Of a DNA stretch of 64,000 nucleotides, positions 53,785 to 63,106 are shown one piece after another. The position numbers and the translations under genes were made by a program. The stretch covers positions 383,490-447,489 of the forward strand of contig DFXE01000020.1 in assembly GCA_002381645.1 (NCBI GenBank), read 5' to 3'. How positions within the stretch are numbered: position 1 is the stretch's first letter; each line of letters starts with the position of its first letter. Under the pieces are notes generated by a model. The model was not told where the DNA came from. It made no database searches and saw only the letters and a list, made by a program, of their open reading frames with translations. This DNA comes from Bacteroidales bacterium UBA4116 (GTDB taxonomy: Bacteria; Bacteroidota; Bacteroidia; Bacteroidales; Tannerellaceae).

Positions 53785-56535
53785 TTAAAATTTAATATTA
53801 TAAGATATATAAGGAATAGGCATACCGAATATGGCAAGCTTATATCCTTTTAATTTCCCGTTTTCGGACACATAGTAAACCGAATAAGCGTTTTTTCTGC
53901 CTGTCACGTTGTAAACTCCAAAAGAGATAGTACTATGCGTCAATAAAGTAAGGTGATGGCTCGGTTCAATATTGAAAGCCAGATCCATCCGGAAGAAATC
54001 AGGAATACGATACCTGTTCCGGTCGGAAAAATAAACAAATTGCCCACCCGCATAATTATATTTTGATACCGGCAGAGTAATAGGACGGCCGGTACTGTAA
54101 TCACAGTTCATGGATAAACTGAACCGGTGCGTGAACTTATAGTTTCCAACAAATTTAATATCATGGGGTTTGTCGTAATCTGCCGGATACCAGTCACCAT
54201 TGTTAACCGGGTCTGTTATACGCGCATCATTCTGCCGGAGTTCAGTACGTGAATAGGTATAACTCACCCACCCGTTCAATTTACCCTGGGTTTTCTTGAG
54301 CATTACTTCTACACCGTAAGCCCTCCCTTCGGTATCGAGAACATCGGTTTCAATGTGGTGATTCATTAAAAGTTCAGCTCCGTTACGGTAATCCAGGTAA
54401 TTATCCATCGTTTTATAATATCCTTCAATAGAAGCCTCTATCGTGTTATCCAGAAAATTCTTATATATTCCCAAGGCGACCTGCGAACCTGTCTGCGGTT
54501 TAATGTTTGCATCGCTCAGCTTCCAGGTATCGGTAGGAGACATAATGGTGGTATTAGACAATTTATGAATATTTTGCCTCATTGTATTAAACCCGGCTTT
54601 AACAGACAGGCCATCCTTGAATTCATACCGGGCAGAAATCCGGAATTCAGGGCCATGGTAAGTTTTAAAAACACCTTTGCCTACCGTACTGGTGTCGGCA
54701 ATAGTGCTTAACGAAGGTAAATAAGTATCGTCGTATTGATTATAGGTCCTGGGTCCTAAGGCATTAAACATGGAATATCGGATTCCGGCGTTAACAGACA
54801 AACTAGGTGTTATATCCCAGCGGTCGCCAATGTATACGGCGGATTCAACTGCTTTTTCTTTTTGCATACGGTCTTCAACAACCAGGGATTCACCCCCAGA
54901 AGGAAGATATTTTCCCGGGTTCAGGTTATAATACAATCCGTTCAATCCGAAATCTATAGTATGCTTGTCATTCACGTACCAGGTAAAGTCAGCTTTTCCA
55001 TAATACTGGTCGATCCCAAAAGATAACGAATAGGCATTTACCGGATTTTCCGTGCTCTTGGTTCCGTAATCATAATGATCATACCCACCTGTCAGGACAC
55101 TGGTAAGTTTAGGATTGAAAATATGCCGCCATTTAACCGATGCGTTTGCATTCTGGTAAGAATAACGTTCGTCTGTATCAAAACTAAACCGGTCACGGCT
55201 GAAATAACCATTAACGTACAGATTATTATATTCATTAAATTTATGGTTCACCGACGCATTGAGGTCATAAAATCCGGCACTTCCATCCTTGTATCCGCTT
55301 TTCTGTGGTAATTTCTTTAAAATCCAGTCGGAATAGGTGGTACGTCCACCTACAATAAAGGATGTTTTTTCGCTAAAGACAGGCCCTTCCAACGTAAGGC
55401 GACTGGTTAACAAGCCGATACTGGCAGAGCCTTTGAATTCTTTTTTATTTCCCTCACGGCTGGTGATATCCAGCACGGAAGAGATACGTCCGCCGTATTT
55501 TGCAGGAATACTACTCTTATACAACTCCATATCCTTAACAAGATCGGGATTAAATGCGGAAAAGAAACCGAATAAATGGGTGGGATTGTAAATTGTCCCG
55601 TCATTAAACAGGATGAGGTTCTGGTCTGTAGATCCTCCCCTGACATTAAATCCGCTGGATGCTTCACCCACGGCTTTAACACCCGGCAATGACATAACAG
55701 CGCGTATAATGTCGACTTCACCGAATGCCGTCGGAATATTTTTGATATCCCGTATTTTCAAACGTTCGACTCCCATAGTCGTACTTCTCACATTCTCAAT
55801 CTTCTCGGAAGATATAGTCACTTCTTTAAGGGAATAAACCTGTTCTTCCAATTCAATATCAAGTTTTCCCTCCGAATGCAACACGATTTGCCGGCGGGTA
55901 TCTTTCAAACCCATTCCCCTGATGTGTAAATCGTGCCTGCCTACAGGAAGCTGTATGGTATAATAGCCAAAAGCATCGGAAGTAGTACCTACCATCGGAT
56001 CGTTTATGTACAGCGCAACACCGATCATCGGTTCGCCGGTTTTAAAATCTGTGATATTCCCGCTCAGATTTACACGTCCAGTGGCATTTGCAGATGGTTC
56101 ACCTATCTCATATACTTTATTTTCTGAAGATGCTTTTTGTTCGCGCCTGCTTAAAGATAAGAGGAAACCCGAACCGTCATACGTCACTCCGTCCGCATTT
56201 CCACTTTCATTGAAATAATCAGGAGGTAATGAAGTGACAAGCTCCAGATTATCCGCAATAAAAAGATTGTTTTCGTACCGGGAAACTTTCAATGAAGTAG
56301 TATCCAGTATACTTTCCAATACACTTAGAGGCTCCGCATTTGTAATATTTAAGGAGATAAAGAGCGAATCTGTATCTTCCGGCAGGCAATATACCTTGAA
56401 GGATGTCTGGCTTTCGATGGCATCGAACAATTCCGTAACCGGACGTTGTTCAAGTTGGATAGTTATCGTTTGCTGCGCAAATAGTAGAAATGGCAGTAAA
56501 AGAAATATCAACGTAATATGTGGTTTATTTTTCAT
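53785..56535 (-). CDS. TonB-dependent outer-membrane receptor with STN and carboxypeptidase-like domains
   Basis: This 916-residue receptor imports a ligand through the outer membrane using TonB energy. The order is signal peptide (1-20), STN domain (about 25-75), CarboxypepD_reg-like beta-sandwich (about 155-235, LSGNITDFKTGEPMIGVALY), plug (about 255-360, with GFNVRGGSTDQNLILFNDGT), and a long beta-barrel ending IPYISYNIKF with the terminal aromatic. STN domains usually serve anti-sigma signalling, but no sigma/anti-sigma pair is adjacent. It overlaps the upstream unknown gene by four bases. Confidence 0.92.
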   Translation of the reverse strand: MKNKPHITLIFLLLPFLLFAQQTITIQLEQRPVTELFDAIESQTSFKVYCLPEDTDSLFISLNITNAEPLSVLESILDTTSLKVSRYENNLFIADNLELVTSLPPDYFNESGNADGVTYDGSGFLLSLSRREQKASSENKVYEIGEPSANATGRVNLSGNITDFKTGEPMIGVALYINDPMVGTTSDAFGYYTIQLPVGRHDLHIRGMGLKDTRRQIVLHSEGKLDIELEEQVYSLKEVTISSEKIENVRSTTMGVERLKIRDIKNIPTAFGEVDIIRAVMSLPGVKAVGEASSGFNVRGGSTDQNLILFNDGTIYNPTHLFGFFSAFNPDLVKDMELYKSSIPAKYGGRISSVLDITSREGNKKEFKGSASIGLLTSRLTLEGPVFSEKTSFIVGGRTTYSDWILKKLPQKSGYKDGSAGFYDLNASVNHKFNEYNNLYVNGYFSRDRFSFDTDERYSYQNANASVKWRHIFNPKLTSVLTGGYDHYDYGTKSTENPVNAYSLSFGIDQYYGKADFTWYVNDKHTIDFGLNGLYYNLNPGKYLPSGGESLVVEDRMQKEKAVESAVYIGDRWDITPSLSVNAGIRYSMFNALGPRTYNQYDDTYLPSLSTIADTSTVGKGVFKTYHGPEFRISARYEFKDGLSVKAGFNTMRQNIHKLSNTTIMSPTDTWKLSDANIKPQTGSQVALGIYKNFLDNTIEASIEGYYKTMDNYLDYRNGAELLMNHHIETDVLDTEGRAYGVEVMLKKTQGKLNGWVSYTYSRTELRQNDARITDPVNNGDWYPADYDKPHDIKFVGNYKFTHRFSLSMNCDYSTGRPITLPVSKYNYAGGQFVYFSDRNRYRIPDFFRMDLAFNIEPSHHLTLLTHSTISFGVYNVTGRKNAYSVYYVSENGKLKGYKLAIFGMPIPYISYNIKF

Positions 56536-57248
56536 AACGGACTAAGGATTTCATATTGTTCGGTAATCGCTAAGATTGCTTTTTCAGGAGATTCCCTGAA
56601 ATTTATTTCATGTTGTTTAATATATTGCTTTAATTCTTTCTTGTGTGATTTAAATAATTTTAGAATACCTCTTTGACTATTTACCTGAGTGTAAACGCCA
56701 TCTTTTAACACATAAAATCTTTTTTGTATATCAAACGAAACTTCCAACTCCAGGTCTTTTGTCCGTGATTTCAGAAAAGAGGTCTGGCGTTTAAGGACCG
56801 GATGCTTACCGTTTCGTAACCTCACATAATAACCTTCCCTGAGATTGTATTCATTATCCGGTTGGAGGTAGAATATGTAAAGTGAATCTATTGTGGCATA
56901 ATCTACCCGGTCTGTCGGAACAACTAAATTGTAGCGGCTGTCGGGATTAATAACAATTAATTCTCCTGTATGAGAGTTAAGACGCATTCTAACATTAGGA
57001 TACATGATCCCATCAAAAGATAAATTTCCCTTTCTGTATTCTTTTGTATCAACATAAGGATGGTTTATGATATGGGTAGGATACTTGACCTCTTCTTTAC
57101 CCGAATAAATAATAGCCTGATTACCCGCTTTTGAAAGATATGATTCAATATCATCGTTTACAAATACGGTTAAATTCTGTGGTTTTTCCTGAGCCTGAGC
57201 CACTAAGCTTAGAAGAAAAAACATGACATAGATTATGTGTAGTTTCAT
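56532..57248 (-). CDS. exported protein of unknown function, first gene of the TonB receptor operon
   Basis: I do not recognise a named family. The 238 residues have a signal peptide (1-19, ending AQAQ) and a mostly beta-rich domain with YLSKAGNQAIIYSGKEEVKY and MRLNSHTGELIVIN, then a charged helical C-terminus (KLFKSHKKELKQYIKQH). The ATGA overlap with the receptor gene indicates coupled translation. A weak -7 box, TAATTTTG at 57282-57289, would give a leader of about 27 bases. It probably acts in the periplasm together with the receptor. Confidence 0.75.
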   Translation of the reverse strand: MKLHIIYVMFFLLSLVAQAQEKPQNLTVFVNDDIESYLSKAGNQAIIYSGKEEVKYPTHIINHPYVDTKEYRKGNLSFDGIMYPNVRMRLNSHTGELIVINPDSRYNLVVPTDRVDYATIDSLYIFYLQPDNEYNLREGYYVRLRNGKHPVLKRQTSFLKSRTKDLELEVSFDIQKRFYVLKDGVYTQVNSQRGILKLFKSHKKELKQYIKQHEINFRESPEKAILAITEQYEILSPL

Positions 57249-57281
57249 TTTAATTTAGGTTTACAGGCTTAAAAATACAAA

Positions 57282-57289
57282 CAAAATTA
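57282..57289 (-). promoter_or_regulatory. possible -7 box of the TonB receptor operon
   Basis: TAATTTTG on the minus strand fits TAnnTTTG in a short AT-rich spacer. No -33 element is clear. Confidence 0.35.
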
Positions 57290-57333
57290 AAAAAAGCAAA
57301 CAAATAATGATAAAATTAAATAACAGCGACTTT

Positions 57334-60300
57334 TCAGATATTTTTATTAAGGAAACGGCAGATTTGGTCTTTATCCATCTTACGGCGCTCAGAATAATCA
57401 GTTAATTGCTCCTCATCGATCGCTCCGATCATAAAATAGGATGACTCGGGATGTGCGAAGTATAAACCACTGACTGAAGCAGTAGGATACATAGCCCCAT
57501 TTTCTGTTAACTTCACTCCTATCCGGGAGAAATCAAGAAGTTTATCTATCTGGAAGTTTAATAATTGATCCAGTAAAGAAGGATATCCTATTGCCGGTCG
57601 GATACCGCGGTACTTGACACGGAATAAATCCGGAATTGATAAAGATTCGTTCGTATCGTAACCCCAATAGTCAGTACGTACCTGAAGGTGCAGGTATTCT
57701 GCCGTTGCTTCAGCTAAACGGTCGGTCAGGCTTTGTAAAAGCATAGACGAATAGGTATCGCCCTCTTCATCATATTTTTTCAGTAAAGTTTCGATACCAC
57801 TTCCGGCCGTGACCACAAAAGCCCCTATATAATCCTTTCTTTTTGCAGACAAAGGCATCACATAGTCGGCTAACGATTTATATTTATTTTCTTTATTCCG
57901 GGCCTGTTGCCGCAGCATGGGCAATATAATATTACGGTCATTCCCCAATAAAATATTATCGCCGTCACTGTTTGCCGGTAAAAACCTATAAATAGCCTGG
58001 CAACATTCTACTTTTATATCAGACAAATAATCAAGCATTTTACATGCATCTTTATAAAGCTGCAAAGCTTCCCCAGCTTTTTCCCTGTCAGTCTCGGGTA
58101 AGCCGGCCAGCCAGCTTGTCTTACAGGCATCACAACCGTCCAGCCGGGTTATCTCCGCAAACCTTCCGTTCAGCTTCCATGCTGCAAAAAAGAATGTCCA
58201 GTGAATATACGGGCGTATTATATCGATCGGAATATGAGAAAGTACCTGAACACCCTCCTGGTTAGGAACAACAGGTTGATATTCTCCCCAATTTATTTTT
58301 ACTCCGTTCTTCCTCGCTTCCTCCAACGGCACGAGCTTTTCTCTTTTATCCGCCAAAGAATCCCTCAACTTTTGGTACTCGCTTTCCAATTCATTTATAT
58401 AAGACTGGCGTGTAACAGGATTCAATAATTTAGAAGCTATAACGGGGTTCTGTGAAGCATCCAGTACATGAATGACCGGATAATCATAATGAGGAGCAAT
58501 TTTCACCGCTGTATGTAATTTTGAGGTAGTTGCCCCACCTACCATAATAGGGATAGTAAGGCCTGCCTTCTGCATTTCGTCCGTAACGTGCACCATCTCT
58601 TCCAGAGAAGGTGTTATAAGACCTGAAAGACATACCAGATCGGGCTCTTCCTCTATAGCCCTTTTCACAATTACATCCGCAGGAACCATTACCCCGAGGT
58701 CGATCACTTCATAATTATTACACGACAATACAATGGAAACGATATTCTTTCCGATGTCATGTACATCCCCTTTTACGGTAGCGAAAAGTACCTTTCCCGC
58801 TTTTGAAGACTCACTGGCTTGTTTTTCGGATTCGATAAACGGCTGTAAAACGGCAACCGCTTTTTTCATTGTCCGGGCTGTCTTGACAACCTGCGGAAGA
58901 AACATTTTTCCTTCACCGAATAATTCTCCCACTCTATTCATGCCGCTCATTAACGGACCGTCGATCACGTTCACCGCCCGCGGATATTTTTGCAAAGCCT
59001 CCTTTATATCATTTTCCAGGTAATCCCCGATACCTTTCATCAGCGCGTACTCCAAACGTTGCTCTACCGGGGTTTCACGCCAGAGTTCCTGTTTGGTATC
59101 AAGTACATTTGATGCCTCCTGATGTATATTCTGGGCATACGCGATCAGTTCTTCCGCCGCTTCCTTACGCCTGTAAAGAATAACATCTTGCAGCAATGTG
59201 CGGAAAGAAGGTTCAATATCTTGATAAAGAATAGAAGAAGAGGGATTTACGATTCCCATATCCATACCTTTCTTTATCGCATGGTAAAGAAAAACGGAGT
59301 GCATAGCCTCCCTTACATAGTTATTTCCACGGAATGAAAAAGAAAGGTTGCTCACACCACCGCTTACTTTTGCACCGGGTAAGTGCTGTTTGATCCATTC
59401 TACAGAGCGTATAAAATCGAGCCCGTAACCATTGTGTTCCTCCATACCGGTAGCGATTGCCAGTACGTTGGGATCGAATATAATATCCTGCGGATTAAAA
59501 CCTATCTTATCTTTTAATAAATAATAAGCTCGTTCACAGACTTCTATTTTCCTTTCAAACGTATCAGCCTGTCCTTTCTCATCAAAAGCCATCACCACAG
59601 CCGCAGCCCCTAACTGCTTAATGCGGGATGCATACCGTAGAAACGTTTCCTCCCCTTCTTTCAGGCTGATTGAATTAACAACGCTCTTACCCTGAAGACA
59701 CATTAATCCCCTTTCAATAACTTCCCATTTAGAAGAGTCAATCATGACCGGTACACGCGCAATATCAGGTTCAGAACCGATCAGGTTCAGGAATGTCGTC
59801 ATCTCCTTTACAGCGTCGAGCATCCCGTCATCCATATTAATATCGATTACCTGTGCGCCGTCTTCCACCTGTTTACGGGCAATTGACAGGGCTTCTTCAT
59901 AATTTCCTTCCTTTATTAACCGCAGGAATTTGCGCGAACCTGCCACATTGCATCTTTCACCGATATTTACAAAGTTATTTTCTGGTTTGATTTCCAATAG
60001 CTCAAGTCCCGACAGCCATAACGCATTTTTACGGGCCGCAGGTATATGAGGTTTTGCATGTTTCACTAAAGGTGCATAGCGGGCAATATGTGCGGGAGTT
60101 GTACCGCAGCATCCACCGATGATATTAACCAATCCTTCTTCAATAAAGGGTTTTATATGACAGGCCATGGTTTCCGCCGTTTCATCATATAAACCGAAGC
60201 TATTAGGTAACCCCGCGTTGGGATGGGCACTAATATAATAGGGCGCTATTTTGGCCAACTCCTGAAGATAAGGCTTCATTTCTGCGGCTCCGAAAGAACA

Positions 60301-61029
60301 ATTGAGCCCTACACTGACAATATTGGCATGTTGTACCGAAGCCAAAAAAGCCGCAAGAGTCTGCCCTGAAAAAGTGCGTCCGCCCTGAGCCGATAAGGTT
60401 ACCGACAACATAACCGGAATATCTTTCCCGGTTTCCCTTATCATATCATTAGCCGCTTCCAGGGCCGCTTTTGCATTCAACGTATCGAATACGGTTTCAA
60501 TTAATATGATATCGATCCCGCCTTTAAGCAAAGCGTCTATTTGCTCTTTGTACGATTGGTATAAACCCGAATAAGTTACCGCACGGTAAGACGGGTCATT
60601 CACATCCGGGCTCATCGATGCGGTTTTATTTGTCGGGCCTATCGAACCGGCGATAAAGACAGTCCGCTCCGGATGCTCCTTCATAAACATATCCGCAACT
60701 GTCCGCGCCAATTTCCCGGCGGCATAATTGATTTCACTTACATATGCCTGCATCCCATAATCTTCCATCGAAATGCTGTTGGCATTAAATGTATTTGTTG
60801 CAAAGATATCCGCACCTGCGTCAAGGTATTGCCGATGAATGCCGGCAATTATACCCGGTTGGGTAATATTAAGAAGATCATTATTTCCTTTCAGGTCGAC
60901 AGCAAAACCGGCAAAGCGTTCGCCCCGGTAATCCTGTTCCGTTAATTTATATTGTTGGATCATGGTTCCCATACCACCATCCAGTATAAGTATACGTTCT
61001 TTAAGTAGCTGTAAAAATTTATCTTTCAT
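57334..61029 (-). CDS. metH: cobalamin-dependent methionine synthase
   Basis: MetH transfers a methyl group from methyltetrahydrofolate to homocysteine using cobalamin. The 1231 residues show the homocysteine/zinc domain (LNCSFG near 240 and GGCCGTTP near 307), the pterin domain (FVNIGERCNVAGSRKFLR), the B12-binding DxHxxG with the axial histidine H757, and the C-terminal activation domain (SYFMIGAIDEEQLTDYS). The frame is open to 61098; ATG 61029 gives the clean MKDKFLQLLKERILILDGGM start and is used. It overlaps the Gate-domain gene by 11 bases and ends the smpB-Gate-metH operon. Confidence 0.96.
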   Translation of the reverse strand: MKDKFLQLLKERILILDGGMGTMIQQYKLTEQDYRGERFAGFAVDLKGNNDLLNITQPGIIAGIHRQYLDAGADIFATNTFNANSISMEDYGMQAYVSEINYAAGKLARTVADMFMKEHPERTVFIAGSIGPTNKTASMSPDVNDPSYRAVTYSGLYQSYKEQIDALLKGGIDIILIETVFDTLNAKAALEAANDMIRETGKDIPVMLSVTLSAQGGRTFSGQTLAAFLASVQHANIVSVGLNCSFGAAEMKPYLQELAKIAPYYISAHPNAGLPNSFGLYDETAETMACHIKPFIEEGLVNIIGGCCGTTPAHIARYAPLVKHAKPHIPAARKNALWLSGLELLEIKPENNFVNIGERCNVAGSRKFLRLIKEGNYEEALSIARKQVEDGAQVIDINMDDGMLDAVKEMTTFLNLIGSEPDIARVPVMIDSSKWEVIERGLMCLQGKSVVNSISLKEGEETFLRYASRIKQLGAAAVVMAFDEKGQADTFERKIEVCERAYYLLKDKIGFNPQDIIFDPNVLAIATGMEEHNGYGLDFIRSVEWIKQHLPGAKVSGGVSNLSFSFRGNNYVREAMHSVFLYHAIKKGMDMGIVNPSSSILYQDIEPSFRTLLQDVILYRRKEAAEELIAYAQNIHQEASNVLDTKQELWRETPVEQRLEYALMKGIGDYLENDIKEALQKYPRAVNVIDGPLMSGMNRVGELFGEGKMFLPQVVKTARTMKKAVAVLQPFIESEKQASESSKAGKVLFATVKGDVHDIGKNIVSIVLSCNNYEVIDLGVMVPADVIVKRAIEEEPDLVCLSGLITPSLEEMVHVTDEMQKAGLTIPIMVGGATTSKLHTAVKIAPHYDYPVIHVLDASQNPVIASKLLNPVTRQSYINELESEYQKLRDSLADKREKLVPLEEARKNGVKINWGEYQPVVPNQEGVQVLSHIPIDIIRPYIHWTFFFAAWKLNGRFAEITRLDGCDACKTSWLAGLPETDREKAGEALQLYKDACKMLDYLSDIKVECCQAIYRFLPANSDGDNILLGNDRNIILPMLRQQARNKENKYKSLADYVMPLSAKRKDYIGAFVVTAGSGIETLLKKYDEEGDTYSSMLLQSLTDRLAEATAEYLHLQVRTDYWGYDTNESLSIPDLFRVKYRGIRPAIGYPSLLDQLLNFQIDKLLDFSRIGVKLTENGAMYPTASVSGLYFAHPESSYFMIGAIDEEQLTDYSERRKMDKDQICRFLNKNI

Positions 61030-61972
61030 GATAGACTTTAATCTTTCTAATATAAATGTAATCCACTGCCCGCCGGATCCATACCACTCCGACGGCAAAA
61101 AATAAACGGGTAAGGATAATCCACAAGGCAGGTATCCCTATCGCAATAAATATAATCGTATCTTCAAGTAACGAATGGCTCATGGCTAAGTGGTAGTTCA
61201 GCAGGTTACCTTCTTTATACGACAGCTTTTTCTGCGCCATCTGCTCTGCCATGATTGCGCCACCGTAAGCAAGCCCGACGACATTGCCGACCAACCACAG
61301 GAAAGCAGCATTGGAAGACAATCCGAAAACTTTCATTACCGGATGAAATACGGCCGACAATCCTTTCATCAGATTAAACTCTTCAAGTATGTAATGAAGG
61401 ATCATTAAGGATGTTACAATCACAAGGATAGTACCAACTACCTTCATTGAGCTGCCAAACCATAGTATGAATACTTCGCCTATACTATTGCAGGCTTCAG
61501 GAGTTACCGAAGAACCTATTACACCCCATCCGCTATGAGGCATTATAAGATTTAATAGAAATGCAACAACAAAACTCATACTCAGCCGTAGAATGGTCAT
61601 TTCCCAAAAACCTGAACCAGTCTTTGCCTGGACTGACGATTCAACTATTAAATTATGGGATATCAGGCACATCAAAGCAAGGATCGTAGCCTCACGGACG
61701 CTTAACGACATAGATGTTATCAGCGCAATGGGAGCATAAAGAGGAGAAAATACGCTGGTAATAAATACGATAGCCGTTTCTCCGGGTAAACCCATCGTAG
61801 AAAAAAGTGGTTCGAGCCAGGCCGAAAACTTCGTGAGTAATCCCGAATATTGCAACAACCGTACCAGTAAAGAGACAGGCAGGATAATCTTAAGCAACCA
61901 TACACATGTTTTACCCGCTTTCGGCAAAGCCCGTAAGATACATTTCCAAACCCTTTCAGCAGTACGACCCAT
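61019..61972 (-). CDS. nucleoside recognition (Gate) domain membrane protein
   Basis: This 317-residue membrane protein has about eight helices and a repeated Gate motif typical of the SpmA/SpmB and nucleoside-recognition families: LVRLLQYSGLLTKFSAWLEP and GLAYGGAIMAEQMAQ. Relatives may transport nucleosides, iron or other solutes; the activity here is unknown. ATG 61972 follows the smpB stop by two bases; a TTG at 61978 would overlap it. The 3' end overlaps metH by 11 bases, tying the two together. Confidence 0.8.
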   Translation of the reverse strand: MGRTAERVWKCILRALPKAGKTCVWLLKIILPVSLLVRLLQYSGLLTKFSAWLEPLFSTMGLPGETAIVFITSVFSPLYAPIALITSMSLSVREATILALMCLISHNLIVESSVQAKTGSGFWEMTILRLSMSFVVAFLLNLIMPHSGWGVIGSSVTPEACNSIGEVFILWFGSSMKVVGTILVIVTSLMILHYILEEFNLMKGLSAVFHPVMKVFGLSSNAAFLWLVGNVVGLAYGGAIMAEQMAQKKLSYKEGNLLNYHLAMSHSLLEDTIIFIAIGIPALWIILTRLFFAVGVVWIRRAVDYIYIRKIKVYHER

Positions 61973-61974
61973 AA

Positions 61975-62436
61975 TCAACGTTTGAAAGCCCTGTCCATCT
62001 CACGCCTGTCGTCACGTTCTTTAAGTGAATCGCGTTTATCGTATTCTTTTTTACCTTTTGCGATCGCAACCACCACCTTGGCAAGTCCTTTCTCATTAAG
62101 AAATAACCGGACAGGAATAATGGTAAAGCCACTGTTTTTCGATTCGCCTTCAATCTTCTTGAGTTCTTTCCGGGTCAAAAGCAATTTTCTGTCCCTTCGT
62201 GCAGAATGATTGTTATAGGTACCGTAAAAATACTCGGCAATGTACATATTTTTCACCCAAAGTTCTCCCCTTTCCACAAGGCAATAGGCATCTACCAGGC
62301 TGGCTTTTCCTAAACGGACGGATTTTATTTCCGTTCCCGTAAGGACTATCCCCGCTGTGAACGTATCCAACAGTTCATAATCGAATGTGGCACGTTTATT
62401 TTTTATCTGTATATTGTTATGAATCTTTTCTTTCAT
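61975..62436 (-). CDS. smpB: SsrA-binding protein SmpB
   Basis: SmpB binds tmRNA and delivers it to stalled ribosomes. The 153 residues contain the family's NKRATFDYELLDTFTAGIVL, GTEIKSVRLGKASL, the YN.HS and KVVVAIAKGKKEYDKRDSLK segments, and a basic C-terminal tail that enters the mRNA channel. Length is standard. It is 38 bases after the Yip1 gene and immediately before the Gate-domain gene. The ssrA (tmRNA) gene itself was not found in the window. Confidence 0.96.
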   Translation of the reverse strand: MKEKIHNNIQIKNKRATFDYELLDTFTAGIVLTGTEIKSVRLGKASLVDAYCLVERGELWVKNMYIAEYFYGTYNNHSARRDRKLLLTRKELKKIEGESKNSGFTIIPVRLFLNEKGLAKVVVAIAKGKKEYDKRDSLKERDDRREMDRAFKR

Positions 62437-62474
62437 TATTCGTTAAATAGTTGTAGAACAATAACTCCACCGGG

Positions 62475-63047
62475 TTAGATACGCATTCCCGGCATCAGCA
62501 TAAATAAAAGCAATCCGATTATCTCAGGCAGCAAAACGATAAGGGCTGAAGCCAGCATGGTAAACTTCAACCGGTCTTTTTCGTTTACGTTCATATACGG
62601 AACGGCCCCTTCCCATACAATATATACCGTATATAAGACAAATATCCTCAAAAAGAAGAAATCGGAAACCGGTAATATCATCAGCAGGATATTCAGCGCA
62701 TACATCATAGAAGAAGAATACCCTACAAACCGTTGACACAATTTGATGTCCTTTTCCTGTTTAAACAAACTTCCCCACCATTCGTTCAACAAATAGGAAG
62801 CCAGAAAAAAACCGCCAAACAATGAAACAAGTGTCTTAATAGCCGATTTGAGCGCCAGTTCAATATTGAATTCTTTCTGGGTAAATAAAATACCAATAAA
62901 AGCAGCAATCGTGACAAGACCGATCAAAGGGTAGACAAACCGTGTGAGGTATTCGTCTCCTTTTTCTTCCTTTTGCGACAGTTCTTTCCATGCCTTTCCA
63001 GGCTGGGAAATAATGGCGATAACCCATGAAATTAAATCCTTATACAT
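62475..63047 (-). CDS. Yip1 family membrane protein
   Basis: This 190-residue integral membrane protein has a short cytoplasmic N-terminus with the WKELSQKEEKGDEYL motif and about five helices, as in the bacterial Yip1/YIP1-like group (DUF1282-type). Function in bacteria is unknown. It is the first gene of the operon smpB-Gate-metH, with a TACTTTTG -7 box (63068-63075) ahead. Confidence 0.8.
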   Translation of the reverse strand: MYKDLISWVIAIISQPGKAWKELSQKEEKGDEYLTRFVYPLIGLVTIAAFIGILFTQKEFNIELALKSAIKTLVSLFGGFFLASYLLNEWWGSLFKQEKDIKLCQRFVGYSSSMMYALNILLMILPVSDFFFLRIFVLYTVYIVWEGAVPYMNVNEKDRLKFTMLASALIVLLPEIIGLLLFMLMPGMRI

Positions 63048-63067
63048 CTTTACGCTGTTTGAGATGA

Positions 63068-63075
63068 CAAAAGTA
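63068..63075 (-). promoter_or_regulatory. -7 box of the Yip1-smpB-Gate-metH operon
   Basis: TACTTTTG on the minus strand matches TAnnTTTG, 21 bases before the ATG at 63047. Confidence 0.5.
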
Positions 63076-63106
63076 CGAAAAAGGAATAAGATTTACCTTA
63101 CACAGA

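Noticed and set aside
57249..57333. Cobalamin riboswitch before the TonB receptor operon
   Set aside because: The spacer is only 85 bases, too short for the element, and lacks the B12-box-like core.
61030..61098. N-terminal extension of MetH from 61098
   Set aside because: It overlaps the Gate-domain gene in another frame and has no family resemblance; ATG 61029 gives the standard start.
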